From assembly GCF_001997345.1 (NCBI RefSeq), contig NZ_CP019606.1, forward strand, positions 3,534,001-3,598,000: DNA of 64,000 bases. The letters run 5' to 3'. Shown piece after piece: positions 62,590-64,000 of the stretch. Position numbers and translations under genes: made by a program. The notes under the pieces were generated by a model. That model saw only the letters and a list, made by a program, of their open reading frames with translations. It was not told the DNA's origin and searched no databases. The DNA comes from Tessaracoccus aquimaris (GTDB lineage: Bacteria; Actinomycetota; Actinomycetes; Propionibacteriales; Propionibacteriaceae). Every line of letters starts with the position of its first letter. The stretch's first letter is position 1.

Positions 62590-63587
62590 ATGAACGGGGT
62601 TCGCTGGGGAATTGTCGGAGCAGGTTCCATCGCGGGTTCGGTCGCGGGCGACTTCCAGTTCGTCCCCGGCGCTGAACTCGTGGCCATCGCGTCCCGCAAC
62701 CAGGAGAAGGCCGACGCCTTCGCGCTTCAGCAGGGCATCCCCAAGGCCTTCGGGTCCTACCGCGACCTGCTCGAGTCGCCCGAGGTCGACGCCGTCTACA
62801 TCGCCACCCCGCATCCCCAGCACCGCGACGTCGCGCTCGCCGCGATCGCCAACGGCAAGCACGTGCTTGTAGAGAAGGCGTTCACCGCCACACTCGCCGG
62901 GGCGCAGCAGGTCGTCGACGCGGCAAGAGTCAAGGGCGTGTTCGCGATGGAGGCGCTGTGGACCAGGTTCCTGCCCGTGGTCGCGGCGGCGCGAGAGGTG
63001 GTCGCCTGGGGGCGCATCGGTCACGTCGTAGCGGTGCAGGGCGACCTGTACGCCTACCGCGAGTTCGAGGCGGGCAACCGCCTGTTCGAGCCCGAACTGG
63101 GCGGCGGGGCGATCCTCGACCTCGGCGTCTACCTGGTGAACCTCGCCCAGATGTTCCTCGGTGACGTCAAGAGCATCGACTGCATGACGCGACTATTCTC
63201 CAACGGCGTCGAGAAGGCCGCCGCCATCACGCTCGCGCACACGGCGCACGGCCTGTCGTCGCTGACGTGCGGGTTCGACGGTCCCGGCCCTGGCCGGATG
63301 CTCGTGGTCGGCACCAAGGGTTGGATCGAGATCGAGCCGCGCTTCCACCACCCGTCGGTGATCACGATCCACCGCCCTGGTGTGCTTCCCCGCGTCATCG
63401 AGGCTCCCCCAGCGGGCGCGGCTACAGCCACGAGTTCGCGGAGGCGACCAAACGGATCTCCGAGGGCGCCACCGAGTCCCCGACGATGCCGCTCAGCGAC
63501 ACGCTCGAGGTGATGCGCGTCCTGGAGGCATGCCTGCGACAGGCCGGCATCTACCGCAAGGACGCCACCGTCGAGGGCCTCAGGTAA
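62590..63587 (+). CDS. Gfo/Idh/MocA-family oxidoreductase, frameshifted near the end
   Basis: Rossmann motif WGIVGAGSIAGSVAGDFQFV, DAVYIATPHPQHRDVALAAI, EKA box KHVLVEKAFTATLAGAQQ, FAMEALWTRFLPVVAAAREV, LGGGAILDLGVYLVNLAQMF. This is the dihydrodiol-dehydrogenase-like subgroup. The last 60 residues (RGYSHEFAEATKRISEGAT) are one frame away; adding a C to CCCCC at 63406-63410 gives 332 residues. Substrate unknown: sugars or trans-dihydrodiols in relatives. Fifth Gfo/Idh gene of the window. Confidence 0.87.
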
Positions 63588-63609
63588 CCGGCCGCGACTT
63601 CGCGGGCAC

Positions 63610-64000
63610 TCACTGGTGCGTCTTGTAGTACTCGAGCATGTCGTCGCTGCGGAGCGCCTTGCGGAGGTCGTCCAGGCCGACCCTGTCGACGAGCACGATC
63701 GACTGGCCGTCCGACGAGGTGCCGAAGCCGGCGGTGGGGAACTGGAACGAGCCGATGTTCGACGGCTTGAAGTCGCGCATCGACCACCCGAGCGACATGA
63801 TCGCGTCGTTGGTGAGGTCGGGGTCGACGGTGAAGTTGCCGCCCAGCTTGGTGATGGCGTCGCGGAACTTGCCGGGATCGGTGACAACCCCGGTGGAGGT
63901 GAGCTTGCTGAGTACGGCCTTGATCATCTCCCGCTGCCGTGTGGCCCGACCGAAGTCGCCGTCGGAGAGGTTCTTGCGCTCCCGGACGAAGCGCAGCGCC
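63610..64000 (-). CDS. LytR-CpsA-Psr (LCP) family protein, partial at the window edge
   Basis: The frame is open to the end of the window; only the C-terminal 130 codons or so are present. ALRFVRERKNLSDGDFGRAT followed by RQREMIKAVLSKLTS is the LCP box whose arginines bind the polyprenyl pyrophosphate. Then NDAIMSLGWSMRDF and the tail LRKALRSDDMLEYYKTHQ. Unlike the tandem copies at 5-9 kb it has no VGDACAWQG tail. Third LCP gene of the window. Confidence 0.9.
   Translation of the reverse strand, partial: ALRFVRERKNLSDGDFGRATRQREMIKAVLSKLTSTGVVTDPGKFRDAITKLGGNFTVDPDLTNDAIMSLGWSMRDFKPSNIGSFQFPTAGFGTSSDGQSIVLVDRVGLDDLRKALRSDDMLEYYKTHQ

Noticed and set aside
1..64000. Genomic island or prophage
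   Set aside because: No integrase, transposase, phage structural gene or direct-repeat att pair was seen, and codon use looks uniform; the four tRNA genes are not followed by integrases.

Overview
This 64 kb window comes from a high-GC actinobacterium. The supporting signs are GTG/TTG starts, stop-start overlaps in operons, LytR-CpsA-Psr (LCP) cell-wall enzymes, a TadA-associated acidic protein, menaquinone synthesis (MenB) and DUF222/13E12 HNH genes. The gene set fits Propionibacteriales or a close order best, but that is inference. No prophage, integrase, insertion sequence or CRISPR array was seen. The window is chromosomal and dominated by carbohydrate uptake and catabolism.

Layout. 1-2.8 kb: end of a nucleotide-sugar cluster (aminotransferase, Gfo/Idh dehydrogenase, nucleotide-sugar 6-dehydrogenase). 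2.8-9.3 kb: quinone oxidoreductase, RluA-type pseudouridine synthase and two tandem LCP ligases bracketed by tRNA-Ser(TGA) and tRNA-Ser(GCT). 9.4-11.8 kb: ACT protein, then ogt and an Ada-AlkA fusion (alkylation repair). 12-23.6 kb: an eight-gene minus-strand operon (sugar isomerase, Gfo/Idh, CUT1 ABC importer with its own ATPase, GH38 alpha-mannosidase, PHP metallohydrolase) with a ROK regulator upstream. 23.6-27.6 kb: acetyltransferases, two DUF3592 membrane paralogues, a secreted protein, tRNA-Arg(ACG). 27.7-29.8 kb: GDPD, menB, HIT. 29.9-35.8 kb: a CUT2 (ribose-type) importer operon with a second Gfo/Idh plus isomerase pair. 35.9-43.4 kb: YwiC-like protein, upp, tadA, KDPG aldolase and KDG kinase, formylglycine-generating enzyme, MFS transporter, tRNA-Ser(CGA). 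43.5-49.6 kb: a thu-like locus (solute-binding protein, two permeases, ThuA, ThuB-like Gfo/Idh, divergent LacI regulator with a perfect 20-bp palindromic operator) that lacks an ATPase. 49.7-57.1 kb: PAP2-diacylglycerol kinase fusion, LytR_C protein, small ParB-like protein, HerA-like ATPase, an orphan sugar-binding lipoprotein and lysC. 57.3-64 kb: DUF480-methyltransferase fusion, ECF sigma factor with a membrane partner, a 0.9 kb array of 50-bp repeats, a 13E12 HNH protein, a fifth Gfo/Idh and a third (partial) LCP enzyme.

How the parts fit. Five Gfo/Idh dehydrogenases, two xylose-isomerase-like TIM barrels, ThuA and three binding-protein importers point to a strategy of importing glycosides or polyols and oxidising them, often to 3-keto sugars, inside the cell. 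The two CUT1 importers share one visible ATPase. The remaining genes are housekeeping or envelope functions.

Data quality. Eleven well-conserved genes are interrupted by 13 single-base deletions. Twelve sit in runs of G or C, and restoring one base each time gives a full-length family member. I read these as homopolymer errors in a long-read assembly rather than real pseudogenes, so I annotate each locus as one gene.
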